The notes under the pieces are model-generated. The model did no database searches. It saw nothing but the letters and a program-made list of their open reading frames with translations, and was not told the origin of the DNA. From positions 62,001 to 126,000 of the forward strand of contig URGV01000002.1 in NCBI GenBank assembly GCA_900547455.1: a stretch of DNA of 64,000 bases, in the 5' to 3' direction. How positions within the stretch are numbered: the first letter of the stretch is position 1; every line of letters starts with the position of its first letter. Below, piece by piece: positions 63,688 through 64,000 of the stretch. Origin of the DNA: an uncultured Oscillospiraceae bacterium. Lineage in GTDB: Bacteria > Bacillota > Clostridia > Oscillospirales > Ruminococcaceae. The position numbers and the translations under genes are program-made.

Positions 63688-64000
63688 GATTTTTGGGGGC
63701 TGCGGGGCCCCCGGAGGGCTTTTGCGGGGCTGGTAGCCCCTGCGACCACCGATGCGAGGAGGGGCTGCGCCCCGTCCTCTGCACTCCTCCCCTTGGCGGG
63801 GCTTCCAGCCCCGTGCCCCGGGTGACTTTCTCCCCGATGAGAAAGTCACCAAAGAATCTCCTAGAGGGGCACCCCTCTGGGTACTCCCCTTGGGGGGCAT
63901 TATCATCCCCCCAGCAGCGCGCATGTATGCGCTTGCTGCTCCCCCCAGAAAGGGTTTCTACCACAGAAAAAGACCGATTTGCCACTTTGAGATTTTGGGC
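63688..64000. repeat. GC-rich palindromic region at the right edge
   Basis: The last 313 nt hold many short palindromes (for example GGGGCTGG-TAGCCCC near 63733) and one perfect 12-bp hairpin, GGTGACTTTCTC / GAGAAAGTCACC (63821-63850). A further hairpin (AGCA-GCGCAT / ATGCGC-TGCT) lies near 63915-63942. No T-run follows the main hairpin. It looks like a dispersed intergenic repeat rather than a gene, and may continue past the window. Confidence 0.55.

Noticed and set aside
63061..63924. A 287-codon minus-strand frame at the right edge
   Set aside because: It is antisense to the aminotransferase and runs into the palindromic region. No domain or ribosome site is seen.

Overview
The window looks like a chromosomal segment of a GC-rich, spore-forming, strictly fermentative member of the Clostridia, most like gut Oscillospirales. 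The reasons are the gram-positive order of the nusA operon, a YunB-type sporulation gene, an ECF energizing module (ecfA1-ecfA2-ecfT) followed by truA, strong AGGAGG-type ribosome sites with many GTG and TTG starts, and FtsEX encoded beside a peptidoglycan hydrolase. Species level cannot be told from the sequence alone. No rRNA, tRNA, CRISPR array or intact insertion sequence was recognised. Most genes lie on the minus strand. The plus-strand islands are 33081-37306, 50198-52782, 55675-56193 and 61644-63687.

Layout. 1-9.8 kb: a partial gene, a GH25 lysozyme, a GNAT enzyme with an oxidoreductase, a surface O-acylation module (MBOAT, DHHW protein, DUF4358 lipoprotein), ligA and yunB. 9.9-23 kb: a long housekeeping block, read from right to left as rimP-nusA-rnpM-ylxQ-infB-rbfA-nrnA-like-truB, then a CPBP protease, ribF, rpsO and pnp. 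23-30.7 kb: a DUF362 protein and the F-type ATP synthase operon (atpB-E-F-A-G-D-C). 30.9-37.4 kb: two LysR regulators divergent from an ABC importer whose binding lipoprotein carries two substrate-binding domains. 37.4-48.6 kb: cvpA, a DUF5711 protein, truA, the ECF module, a methyltransferase, glmM and ruvBAC. 48.7-52.8 kb: a C-S lyase-like PLP enzyme divergent from a two-protein transporter and an M19 dipeptidase. 53-64 kb: an ABC efflux-type pair with DUF4418, a GNAT, ftsE-ftsX-M23 hydrolase, a CdaR/PucR-type regulator, an uncharacterised protein and an aminotransferase.

Most notable points. (1) The ATP synthase operon has no atpH. Instead the alpha subunit carries an N-terminal extension of about 80 residues that reads as the C-terminal, stalk-binding domain of the delta subunit. 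(2) The patB-like gene, the transporter pair and the dipeptidase share a divergent control region holding a repeated palindrome, which suggests one regulated pathway for cysteine S-conjugate dipeptides. (3) The ABC importer has a tandem-duplicated binding protein. (4) Several intergenic spaces hold diverged repeat arrays. One has been read into the end of a methyltransferase gene, and another sits between infB and rbfA.

Starts were set by eye from ribosome-binding sites. Where they differ from the longest open frame, this is stated. All family assignments rest on motifs read by eye, with no database search.
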